Source of the DNA: Capillimicrobium sp035565675
Lineage (GTDB): Bacteria; Actinomycetota; Thermoleophilia; Solirubrobacterales; Solirubrobacteraceae
Direction of reading: 5' to 3'
DNA length: 64,000 nucleotides
NCBI GenBank assembly: GCA_035565675.1
Contig: DATMSA010000165.1
Coordinates: 1-64,000, forward strand
A program made the position numbers and the translations under genes. Positions 25,985 through 33,538 of the stretch are shown here, piece after piece (the first letter of the stretch is position 1; the number at the start of each line of letters is the position of its first letter). The notes under the pieces were generated by a model. The model was not told where the DNA came from and searched no databases. It was given only the letters and a program-made list of their open reading frames with translations.

Positions 25985-28114
25985 TCAGACGCGGTCGCGA
26001 AGTCTCCGCTCACGCCCGTAGATGGCGACGGCCACGAGGATGATCCCGCCGTAGACGATGAACTCGACCGCCTTGCTCGCGCCGTGTCCCACGAGGACCG
26101 TGATCAGCAGCGTGATGAACAGGGCCCCGAGGGCGGTGCGGGTGTAGTCGCCGGGCCCGCCGAAGACGGTCCCGCCGACGATCACGGCGACGACGCTCTG
26201 GAACAGATAGGCGTCGCCGCCGGTGTCGACCACCTGGCCGGCGAAGCCGCCGATCAGGATGCCGACCAGCGCGGAGGCGACGGCGCTGAACGCGAACGCC
26301 GCCATCCACACGCGGCGGGTGTTGATCAGCGCGTTGTCCGCCGCGCGCGGGTTCGCGCCGGTCGCGAACAGGCTGCGACCGATGCGGGTGCGATGCAGGA
26401 CCACCGCGAACACGGCGATCACCGCGATCCAGATCACGACCGAGGGCGGGATCCCGATGCCGAACGTCTTGGTCACCGGCATCGCGAGCTCCTGCATCCA
26501 GTCCGTCGGGTAGCCGTTGGCCTGGTTGCCGATCTGCACCTTGATCAGGCCGATGACGATCGACCCCATGGCCAGCGTCACGACGAGCGGGTTGATCCGG
26601 AAGCGATGGCAGATGTAGCCCGCGAACCCGCCGAGGACCGTCGCGGCGATGATCGCCAGCGTCAGCGCCGTGGCGAAGTCCATGCCGTACTTGTCGCTGA
26701 GCGCGGTGACCGCGAAGCCGCCGGCGACGATGAAGCCGGAGACCGACAGGTCGAAGCCGCCCATCAGGATCAGCAGCGTCTGGCCGCAGGACGCGAGCCC
26801 GACCAGCGCCGCGAGGACGAGGATCGACCGCAGGCTCACCCACGAGCCGAGGCCGGGCAGGGTGATCAGGCCGAAGACGAACACCGCGACGAGCGCCGTG
26901 AGCAGGACCAGCGGTACCCGCTCCTGGACGCGCTGGAGCGTGTGCCACGCGCGCGCCACGGAGCCTCCGGTGGGCGCCGGAGGGGCGACGACCTGGGCCT
27001 CGCCCTCGACGGGACCGACCTCGAGCGTGGACAGCTCCAGGCGCGGCCCTCGGCGGCGGCGCCGCTTGACGACGGGCATTCGCTTCGCCCGCAGGCGGCC
27101 GATGCTGGCCTCCGGCAGCAGCGAGCCCTGGATGACCACGGCGATGATCAGGATCACGCCGTAGACGATCTGCAGCCAGGCCGGGTTGACCTCGAAGCTC
27201 GACAGCAGGTTCTGCAGCAGGAAGATCGAGAACGCGCCGAACGCGACGCCCACGAGCCCGCCCCGGCCGCCGGCCAGGGACGCGCCTCCGAGGACGAGCG
27301 CGGCGATCGCGATCAGCGCGTACTGGGAGGACGTGGAGGCGTTGGTGGACCGCAGCAGCGCGGTGAGCGCGAGCCCGCCGAACCCGGCGAACAGGCCGCC
27401 CAGCGCGTAGCTGCCGATGCGGACGGCGGCCACGTTGACGCCGCTGGAGAACGCGGCGGCGTCGTTGGCGCCGATCGCGTAGAGCAGGCGCCGGAACGGG
27501 ACGTACTTGAGCCCGTACCAGATCAGCAGCGGGATCCCAATCGTGAAGAACGCGCCGGGGATCGGCCCGACCTCGCCGGCCAGGTTGTAGATCCACAGGT
27601 CCTTGTCGCTGACCGAGGTGGGGCTCGGCGCCACGAGCAGGTTGACGCCCTGATAGGCGAAGAACAGGCCGAGGGTCACCACGACCGGCTGGATGCGCAG
27701 CAGCGTGATGATCAGGCCGGTGACGAGCCCGGCGACCGCCCCGAAGCCCAGGACGATCGGCACGGAGATCGCGCCGCCGAGGCCGTGCGGCGCCAGCCAC
27801 ATGACGTACACCGCGCCGCACAGCACCATCAGCGGCGAGATCGAGAGGTCGAACCCGCGGCCGATGATGGCCGGCGTGCTGGCCATCGCCGCGATGATCA
27901 GCGGCGCCGCGATCCCGAGCTGGTCGGAGACGGAGAAGCCGCCGTCCCGGCCGATCGTGACCGCGAGCAGGACGATCATCAACAGCCCCGCGAACGCGTA
28001 GCTGTGGTGCCGCGCGACGTAGGTCAGCCGGTCCTTGACGGACCGGGCCTGGACCTGGGCCCGCTCGAGGCTGGCCGGCGGCTCCAGGGCGGGCTGCATC
28101 GACAGGTCGGCCAT
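25985..28114 (-). CDS. ABC transporter permease, two RbsC-type domains fused
   Basis: 709 residues. Two complete BPD_transp_2 permease domains lie in one chain: about 40-335 (IIAAMASTPAIIGRGFDLSISPLM, YAIGANDAAAFSSGVNV, LGGASLAGGRGGLVGVAFGA) and about 405-700 (CGQTLLILMGGFDLSVSGFIVAGG, LFATGANPRAADNALIN, VIVGGTVFGGPGDYTRTALGAL). They are joined by a basic, then Pro/Ala-rich cytoplasmic linker (VVKRRRRRGPRLEL region). RbsC is normally a single domain of about 320 residues that dimerises; here the dimer is covalent and the halves have diverged. The ATG follows the NBD gene stop by one base. Confidence 0.94.
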   Translation of the reverse strand: MADLSMQPALEPPASLERAQVQARSVKDRLTYVARHHSYAFAGLLMIVLLAVTIGRDGGFSVSDQLGIAAPLIIAAMASTPAIIGRGFDLSISPLMVLCGAVYVMWLAPHGLGGAISVPIVLGFGAVAGLVTGLIITLLRIQPVVVTLGLFFAYQGVNLLVAPSPTSVSDKDLWIYNLAGEVGPIPGAFFTIGIPLLIWYGLKYVPFRRLLYAIGANDAAAFSSGVNVAAVRIGSYALGGLFAGFGGLALTALLRSTNASTSSQYALIAIAALVLGGASLAGGRGGLVGVAFGAFSIFLLQNLLSSFEVNPAWLQIVYGVILIIAVVIQGSLLPEASIGRLRAKRMPVVKRRRRRGPRLELSTLEVGPVEGEAQVVAPPAPTGGSVARAWHTLQRVQERVPLVLLTALVAVFVFGLITLPGLGSWVSLRSILVLAALVGLASCGQTLLILMGGFDLSVSGFIVAGGFAVTALSDKYGMDFATALTLAIIAATVLGGFAGYICHRFRINPLVVTLAMGSIVIGLIKVQIGNQANGYPTDWMQELAMPVTKTFGIGIPPSVVIWIAVIAVFAVVLHRTRIGRSLFATGANPRAADNALINTRRVWMAAFAFSAVASALVGILIGGFAGQVVDTGGDAYLFQSVVAVIVGGTVFGGPGDYTRTALGALFITLLITVLVGHGASKAVEFIVYGGIILVAVAIYGRERRLRDRV

Positions 28115-28115
28115 C

Positions 28116-29687
28116 TCAGTCCTCCCCCTCTTCGCCGAAGAACGCGGCGACGAGCCGCTCGCGGGTGACCTGGCTGCGCTCGAACTCCCGGTGGAGCTCG
28201 TCCTCGCGGAAGACCAGGACGCGGTCCATCAGCTCGACGTGCTCGTCGAGCTCGCTGGACAGCATCACGACGGCCAGCCCCTGCTCGGCCAGCGCGCGGA
28301 ACAGGGCGTACAGGTCGTTCTTGGCCCCGATGTCGATGCCGCGCGTGGGATCGTTGAGCAGCAGGATGCGCGGCCCGTAGGCCAGCCAGCGGGCGATGAT
28401 CACCTTCTGCTGGTTGCCGCCCGACAGCGTCATGATCGAGTCCTCCGGGGACCCGAGCACGATGCCGAGGCGCTCCTTGTAGGCGGCGAGCCGCCGGCGC
28501 GAGGAGCGCTTGCGCAGCAGGCCGAACCGCGTGTCGCGCTCCAGGGTCGGGAGCGCGAAGTTCTCGCGGATCGACATCCAGCTGAAGATGGCGTCCAGGC
28601 GGCGCTCCCGGGGGACGTAGGCGATGTCGTAGTCGGCGGCGTCGGCCGGCGACCCGACGACGGCCTCGCGACCGTCGAGGTGACGCACGACCTCGCCTTC
28701 GGTGACCACGCCGCCGCGCAGCGCCTCGAGGAACGTGTTGCCGCCCTGTCCCTCCAGGCCCGCCACGCCGATGAGCTCGCCGGCGCGCACCTCGAGGTCG
28801 ATGGGCTCCCCGTCCGGGCGCAGCCGCAGGCCGCGGACGCTGAGCACGACGTCGCCGCGCCGCTTGGCCGCCGGCGCCAGCCGCTCGCTCTCGCCGCTGG
28901 CCAGGGCGTCGCCTCCGGTCATCATGTGCACGAGCTCGCGCGTGGTCCACTGACCGCGGTCGAACTCGCCCACCGTCACCCCGGAGCGCATCACGGTGAT
29001 GCGGTCGCCGATGCGCTCGATCTCGTCCATCCGGTGGGTGATGAAGATCACGCCGACGCCCCGGCGCGAGAGCGCGCCGACCATCTCGAACAGGCGGTCC
29101 CGCGTCGCCACGTCGAGCGCGGACGTCGCCTCGTCGAGGATCAGGATCTCCGGGTCGCGCAGAAGCGCGCGCACGATGCCGCAGGCCTGGCGGTCCGAGA
29201 GCGACAGCTCCTCGACGGCCGTCCGGAGGTCGACCTCGCGGCCCAGCAGCGCCTGCAGCATCTCGCGGGCGCGGGCGCGCTTCTCGCGCATGGGCACGCG
29301 CGCGCGCCAGGTGTCGTCGACGCCCAGCCAGACGTTGTCCAGGACGGAGCAGGTCTCGGCGACGAGGACCTCCTGGAAGACCGTGAAGATCCCCCGCTGC
29401 TGGGCCTGGTGCGGCGTCGTCATCGGGCCGACGACCTCGCCCTCGACCTCGATCTCGCCGGCGTCGGGCTGGTGGACCCCGCTGAGGATCTTGACCATCG
29501 TGGACTTGCCGCAGCCGTTCTCGCCCACGAGCGCGAGGACCTCGCCCCGGTGCAGCTCGAACGAGGCGTCGCGGACCGCCTGCGTGGGCCCGAACGCCTT
29601 CGCGACGTTGGTGACGCGCAGCAGCGGCGCGGCCGCCTCGGCGACACCCGCTCCGCCGCTGGACTGCTCTGTGCGTGCGGTGCTCAC
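28116..29687 (-). CDS. Ribose-type ABC transporter ATP-binding protein (two NBDs)
   Basis: 523 residues from GTG 29687. NBD1 has Walker A GENGCGKST (55-63), a divergent signature LSLSDRQ instead of LSGGQ, and Walker B ILILDEATSALD. NBD2 has the degenerate Walker A typical of RbsA second domains (GLEGQGGNTFLEAL), a good signature LSGGNQQK and Walker B ILLLNDPTRGID. This is the RbsA/MglA/XylG class. It drives uptake with the fused permease and lipoprotein. Its GTG overlaps the stop of a 15-codon mini-ORF as GTGA, and there is no good ribosome site at the usual distance, so it may depend on coupling. Confidence 0.93.
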   Translation of the reverse strand: MSTARTEQSSGGAGVAEAAAPLLRVTNVAKAFGPTQAVRDASFELHRGEVLALVGENGCGKSTMVKILSGVHQPDAGEIEVEGEVVGPMTTPHQAQQRGIFTVFQEVLVAETCSVLDNVWLGVDDTWRARVPMREKRARAREMLQALLGREVDLRTAVEELSLSDRQACGIVRALLRDPEILILDEATSALDVATRDRLFEMVGALSRRGVGVIFITHRMDEIERIGDRITVMRSGVTVGEFDRGQWTTRELVHMMTGGDALASGESERLAPAAKRRGDVVLSVRGLRLRPDGEPIDLEVRAGELIGVAGLEGQGGNTFLEALRGGVVTEGEVVRHLDGREAVVGSPADAADYDIAYVPRERRLDAIFSWMSIRENFALPTLERDTRFGLLRKRSSRRRLAAYKERLGIVLGSPEDSIMTLSGGNQQKVIIARWLAYGPRILLLNDPTRGIDIGAKNDLYALFRALAEQGLAVVMLSSELDEHVELMDRVLVFREDELHREFERSQVTRERLVAAFFGEEGED

Positions 29688-29731
29688 GGCGCGACCGCCA
29701 CGGTGTCGACCACTTGCGCTCTCTCCTCCAT
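29684..29731 (-). CDS. Possible 15-residue leader peptide before ABC operon
   Basis: ATG 29731 encodes MEERAQVVDTVAVAP and stops with a TGA overlapping the GTG start of the ATP-binding gene (GTGA). GGAGGAGAGAG lies within its first codons, so a shorter version from the internal GTG (VVDTVAVAP) is equally possible. It lies between promoter block C and the NBD gene. Translational coupling is the inferred role; the peptide itself has no recognisable motif. Confidence 0.4.
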   Translation of the reverse strand: MEERAQVVDTVAVAP

Positions 29732-29767
29732 CCTGCGACCCGAAGCCGCCCGAATCACGTGGCAACA

Positions 29768-29790
29768 TCCTATACGTTTTTTCGTCTTGA
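29768..29790 (-). promoter_or_regulatory. Island promoter block C upstream of ABC operon
   Basis: TCCTATACGTTTTTTC on the plus strand; read leftward it gives ACGTATAGGAT with the same TAGGAT -10-like core as blocks A, B and D. TTGCAT lies about 19 bp further upstream. Transcription would start about 30 bp before the mini-ORF. Confidence 0.5.
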
Positions 29791-29831
29791 TATGCAAGTT
29801 GGAACCGTTGCAGGACCCTGCGAGCGGATCC

Positions 29832-30209
29832 TCAGGCGACGTGGCGCTCGCCGACGGCGATGCAGTTGAACGACGCGAAGCGGACCTGCGACCACCACTC
29901 GGGCAGCGGCGGTCCGTCGTCGCCCGCGTCCTTGCGGTCGGAGTAGCTGTCGGCGCTGTCGAGGTTGGCCTGCCGCATGCCCTCCATCAGGGCCGCCGTG
30001 TCGTCGTCGACCTCGTAGACGACGAGGGTGCGAAACGGGAACACCACGCCCTCGGCCTGGACCTCCGGCTGCAGCCGGTAGCGCTGCGCGGCGTGGAACC
30101 CGGGCATCTCGAGGATCTCGTCGATGTGCTCCTCGTACCAGCGATCGAACTCCTCGTCGCTGACGCCCTCGCCGGGGTGGCTGAAGACGATGTGCAGATT
30201 CCGTCCCAC
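29832..30209 (-). CDS. EthD-like dimeric alpha/beta-barrel protein
   Basis: 125 residues from GTG 30209, chosen because CTCTCCTC (GAGGAGAG on the coding strand) sits 7 bp upstream; a TTG at 30245 in the promoter block is unlikely. One ferredoxin-like domain: LHIVFSHPGEGVSDEEFDRW, YEEHIDEILEMPGFHAAQRY, then LVVYEVDDDTAALMEGMRQ. It resembles each half of the tandem protein at 23297-23980. EthD-like proteins often accompany P450 or ring-modifying pathways. It is monocistronic, between the ABC operon and GntR copy 2, with block D at its promoter. Confidence 0.8.
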   Translation of the reverse strand: MGRNLHIVFSHPGEGVSDEEFDRWYEEHIDEILEMPGFHAAQRYRLQPEVQAEGVVFPFRTLVVYEVDDDTAALMEGMRQANLDSADSYSDRKDAGDDGPPLPEWWSQVRFASFNCIAVGERHVA

Positions 30210-30245
30210 GCGCTCGCTCTCCTCGTTGACGAAGCGGAGCGACAA

Positions 30246-30263
30246 TCCTATAGGACTTTCGAC
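30246..30263 (-). promoter_or_regulatory. Island promoter block D upstream of EthD-like gene
   Basis: TCCTATAGGACTTTC. TCCTATAGGA is a perfect 10-bp palindrome. Read leftward, the block gives GAAAGTCCTATAGGAT, with the -10-like TAGGAT 37 bp before the GTG start. Confidence 0.5.
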
Positions 30264-30273
30264 ACGGATATCG

Positions 30274-30921
30274 TCAGGTGACCGGCGAGGTCACCCGGCG
30301 GACCGCCGTGATCGTCTTCAGACGGTGCTCGCGGGCGAAGCGCTCGACCTCCTCGGCGGGGGCCCTCGCCTCGAGCAGGGCGATCAGGTCGGCGTGCTCC
30401 TCGATCGAGGTGCGCCCGCGGCCGGCCATCGGGAAGTAGATCGTCGAGCGCATGGCGGTGAGGCGCTGCGCGGCCAGCTCGACCTCCCGGCGCAGGATGC
30501 GGTTGGGGCAGCGGTCCCACAGCACGCGGTGGAACGCCTCGTTGTGCTCGGTCAGCGCCAGCACGTCGAGCGCCTCGACGTCCTCGAGCATCAGCTCGTC
30601 GATCTCGCGCATGCGCGCGAGGTCCTCGTCGGTGACGAACGGCGCGGCGCGGGCGGTGACGAAGCCCTCGAGCAGGCCCAGCGACTCGATCGCCTCGGCC
30701 CACGACTCCGCGTCGCGCGGCGCGACGCGGGCGCCGGCGTGGCGCTGGTAGACGACCCAGTGCTCGGCCTCGAGGCGGCGGATGGCCTCGCGCACGGGCA
30801 TCGGGCTGACCTCGAGCTCCTGGCCGATCGTGTCGATCACGAGGCGATATCCGGGCGGGTAGGTTCCGTCGAGGATGCGCCGGCGCAGGACCTCGTACAC
30901 CCGCTCCTGCTTGCTGCTCAT
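30274..30921 (-). CDS. GntR-family regulator with FCD domain (copy 2)
   Basis: 215 residues. Apart from its ends it is nearly identical to the regulator at 16678-17370, including the recognition helix (ELEVSPMPVREAIRRLEAEHWVVYQR): this copy has RHAGARVAP where the other has RNAGAQVAP. The FCD domain differs more (FVTDEDLARMREIDELMLED), so the two may bind the same operators with different ligands. It lacks the C-terminal tail of copy 1. It is divergent from the P450 gene across a 99-bp gap holding block E. Confidence 0.92.
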   Translation of the reverse strand: MSSKQERVYEVLRRRILDGTYPPGYRLVIDTIGQELEVSPMPVREAIRRLEAEHWVVYQRHAGARVAPRDAESWAEAIESLGLLEGFVTARAAPFVTDEDLARMREIDELMLEDVEALDVLALTEHNEAFHRVLWDRCPNRILRREVELAAQRLTAMRSTIYFPMAGRGRTSIEEHADLIALLEARAPAEEVERFAREHRLKTITAVRRVTSPVT

Positions 30922-30998
30922 GCGGACATCGCCATGGCGGGAAACGATATCTCGGCCACAGGATCTGCGCAAAGTCTCCGATCCAAGGTCCTGTACTG

Positions 30999-31014
30999 AA
31001 GTCCTATATGATCG
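30999..31014 (+). promoter_or_regulatory. Island promoter block E, leaderless P450 promoter
   Basis: GAAGTCCTATATGATC, with an apparent -10 TATGAT at 31007-31012. The P450 ATG at 31021 (or in-frame GTG 31015) is where transcription should begin, and no ribosome site is present, so the mRNA is probably leaderless. Confidence 0.55.
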
Positions 31015-31020
31015 GTGCGG

Positions 31021-32223
31021 ATGAGCAACGGTACCCCCCGCGGCGACGGGCCGCACGACGGCGGATCGGTGTCGCTGGAGGCGCTGGACCGCAACCCCTA
31101 CCCCACGTACCGGCGCCTGCGCGAGCAGGGCGTCGTGTTCGTCGAGGCGCTGGACCGCTGGGTGGTCAGCCGCTGGGACGACGTCGTCGCGGTCGAGACC
31201 GGCGGGGCGTTCACGGCCCGCGAGGAGGGCTCGCTGCAGACGCGCGTGATGGGCCGCACGATGCTGCGCCACGACGGCGCCGAGCACAAGCGGCTGCGCC
31301 GCGCCGCCCAGGACCCGCTGCGCCCCGCCGCGATCGACGAGCACTGGGCGCCGCTGTTCCGCGCGTTCGCCGACGAGCTCATCGACGGGTTCGCGCCGCG
31401 CGGCGCGGCCGATCTGATGAGCGAGTTCGCCGGCCCGTTCACCGCCCGCTGCCTGGCCGCCCTGCTCGGCTTCGAGGACGCCGGCGACGACGAGATGCAG
31501 TTCTGGTCGCAGGCGCTGATGGACGGCACCGGCAACTACGCCGACGACCCCGAGGTGTGGGCCCGCAGCGAGCGCGCCGCCCGCGAGATCGACGCGGCCG
31601 TCGCGACGGCGGTCGCGCGCGTGCGCGACGCGCCCGACGCGTCGGTGATCAGCGCGCTCGTGCACGCCGACGGCGACGGGCGCCCGCTCGACGACGACGA
31701 GATCCGCGCCAACGTGAAGCTGCTGATCGGCGGCGGGCTCAACGAGCCGCGCGACGGCATCGGCCTGGGCGCGTGGGCGCTCCTGGCCAACCCCGACCAG
31801 TACGCGCTGCTGGAGCGCGAGCCCGAGCGCTGGCCGGCGGCGACCGAGGAGATCCTGCGCTGGGGCTCGCCGCTGGCGGTCTTCCCGCGCCAGGTGGCTG
31901 AGCCGACCGAGCTGGGCGGCACGCGCCTGGAGCCGGGCGCGCGGCTGGCGCTCGTCGTCGCGTCGGCCAACCGCGACGAGCGCCACTGGGACCGCCCCGA
32001 CGTCTTCGACGTGACCCGCCCCAAGACGCGCAACCTGGCCTTCGGCGTCGGCCACCACTTCTGCCTCGGCGTGTGGATGGCCCGCCTGCAGATCGGGCGC
32101 GTGGCGCTGCCGCGGCTGCGCGAGCGCCTGCCCGGCCTGCGCCTCGACCTCGACCGCCCGCCCGAGGTGCGCGGCTGGGTGTTCCGCGGGCCGATCCGGC
32201 TCGACGCGGTCTGGGACGCGTAG
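31021..32223 (+). CDS. Cytochrome P450
   Basis: 400 residues. The heme-binding loop FGVGHHFCLG has the axial Cys348. EEILRW gives the K-helix ExxR. The I-helix reads LIGGGLNEPRDGIG (about 235-248), so the usual acid-Thr oxygen-activation pair is Glu-Pro. It is a soluble bacterial class I type and needs a separate ferredoxin and reductase, none of which is encoded nearby. Start at ATG 31021; a GTG two codons upstream is also in frame. It converges with the LLM oxidoreductase gene. Hydroxylation or O-dealkylation of the island substrate is inferred. Confidence 0.93.
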   Translation: MSNGTPRGDGPHDGGSVSLEALDRNPYPTYRRLREQGVVFVEALDRWVVSRWDDVVAVETGGAFTAREEGSLQTRVMGRTMLRHDGAEHKRLRRAAQDPLRPAAIDEHWAPLFRAFADELIDGFAPRGAADLMSEFAGPFTARCLAALLGFEDAGDDEMQFWSQALMDGTGNYADDPEVWARSERAAREIDAAVATAVARVRDAPDASVISALVHADGDGRPLDDDEIRANVKLLIGGGLNEPRDGIGLGAWALLANPDQYALLEREPERWPAATEEILRWGSPLAVFPRQVAEPTELGGTRLEPGARLALVVASANRDERHWDRPDVFDVTRPKTRNLAFGVGHHFCLGVWMARLQIGRVALPRLRERLPGLRLDLDRPPEVRGWVFRGPIRLDAVWDA

Positions 32224-32231
32224 GCCGGCGC

Positions 32232-33080
32232 CTACAGCAGCGCGGCGGCCAGGCGCCGCCACGTCTCGCGCGGCAGCGGCTCGGCAGCGCCGAGCACCTG
32301 GACGCAGACGTGATCGGCCCCCGCGTCCAGGTGCTCGCGGACTCGCGCCGCGATCGCGTCCTCGTCGCCCCAGGCGACCAGGTCGCGAACGAGTCGGTCG
32401 CTCCCCCCGCCGCCCAGGTCGGCGTCGCCGTACCCGAGGTGGCGCAGGTTGCGCACGTAGTTGGGCAGCTGCAGGTAGTCGGCCACGTGCTCGCGGGCGC
32501 GCGCAAGGCCGTCGCCGGGATCGAGCACCACGCCGAGCTCCGGCGCCAGCAGGCGGCCGGGGCCCAGCAGCTCCCGCGCGCGGCGGGTGTGCTCGACCGG
32601 CACCAGGTACGGGTGGGCGCCGGCGGCGCGGTCGCGCGAGAGCTCGAGCATCCGCGGGCGCAGCGCCGCGAGGATCCGGTCGCCGGGCGCGACCGGCGGC
32701 GACGCGGCGTCGAGCGCGTCGAGGTAGGCGACCATCGACGAGTACGGCCTGCGGTAGGCATCCACGATCGCGGCGTGGCTGGCGCCGAGGCCGAGCAGGA
32801 ACCGGTCCTGGTGGCGCTCGGCCAGGCGCGCGGTTCCCTGGGCGACCGCGGACGCGTCGTGCATCCAGATGTTGAGGATCCCGGTCGCGACCGCGCAGCG
32901 GCGCGTCGCGTCGAGCACGTGCTCGACGTCGCCGATCACGTCGCCGCCGACGTCGGGCAGCCACAGGGCCCCGTAGCCGAGCGCGTCGAGCTCGGCGGCC
33001 GCGTCGGCGACGGCCGCGCGGTCCTCGTGGTAGCGCAGCCGGTTGCTCCAGACGCCGACGCGGCCGAGGTCGACGGCCAT
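32232..33080 (-). CDS. LLM-class, probably F420-dependent oxidoreductase
   Basis: 282 residues. Luciferase-like (beta/alpha)8 barrel pattern with VGVWSNRLRYHEDRAAVADA, LDALGYGALWLPDVGGD, VATGILNIWMHDASAVAQG, RFLLGLGASHAAIVDAYRRP and a C-terminal GADHVCVQVLGAAEPLPRETW. This arrangement matches the actinobacterial TIGR03620-like F420 group. It probably uses F420 for hydride transfer to or from an alcohol, ketone or enone. Last gene of the ten-gene leftward operon; its ATG overlaps the preceding SnoaL-like stop. Confidence 0.86.
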   Translation of the reverse strand: MAVDLGRVGVWSNRLRYHEDRAAVADAAAELDALGYGALWLPDVGGDVIGDVEHVLDATRRCAVATGILNIWMHDASAVAQGTARLAERHQDRFLLGLGASHAAIVDAYRRPYSSMVAYLDALDAASPPVAPGDRILAALRPRMLELSRDRAAGAHPYLVPVEHTRRARELLGPGRLLAPELGVVLDPGDGLARAREHVADYLQLPNYVRNLRHLGYGDADLGGGGSDRLVRDLVAWGDEDAIAARVREHLDAGADHVCVQVLGAAEPLPRETWRRLAAALL

Positions 33081-33523
33081 CAGGCGCGCGGGATGTCCGT
33101 CGGGGCGGCGCGCCGCGCGAAGCGCCACTCGCCGTCCTCGCGCACGAGCTCGTCCTCGTAGTGGCCGAGCTTCTCCAGTCGCGGCGTGTCGTCTTCGGCG
33201 CGCACGATGTAGCTCCACGTGCTCGTGGCCCGCGCGCGGTCGCCGTCGACCTCGATGTCGATGTTCGAGACGAGGTGGAAGTCGTCGCCGGTCTTCTCCG
33301 TCAGCAGGCCCGACTGCGGCATGGCGTCGACGAGCGCGAAGATCTCGTCGGGGCCGGTCGCGACCATGTCGCCGGCCACGAAGACGCCGTCGCGGGCGAA
33401 CAGGCGCGAGTAGGCGCGGAAGTCCATGCTGTCCAGCGCGCGCTGGTAGGCCTGGAACAGCCGGCGGATCGCCTCCGTGTCCTCCAGGCGCTGCAGGCGC
33501 GCCTCGATCGATCGGTCTGCCAT
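33080..33523 (-). CDS. SnoaL/NTF2-like protein
   Basis: 147 residues. The same layout as the protein at 23991-24437: IEARLQRLEDTEAIRRLFQA, YQRALDSMDFRAYSRLFARD, GPDEIFALVDAMP, FHLVSNIDIEVDGDRARATS and GHYEDELVREDGEWRFARRA. An N-terminal helix precedes the cone-shaped NTF2 fold. It could be an isomerase, cyclase or dehydratase, but no catalytic residue can be assigned with confidence. It lies 15 bp downstream of the large UxaA-type gene and overlaps the LLM gene. Confidence 0.85.
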   Translation of the reverse strand: MADRSIEARLQRLEDTEAIRRLFQAYQRALDSMDFRAYSRLFARDGVFVAGDMVATGPDEIFALVDAMPQSGLLTEKTGDDFHLVSNIDIEVDGDRARATSTWSYIVRAEDDTPRLEKLGHYEDELVREDGEWRFARRAAPTDIPRA

Positions 33524-33538
33524 GGCGGTGCTCTCTCC

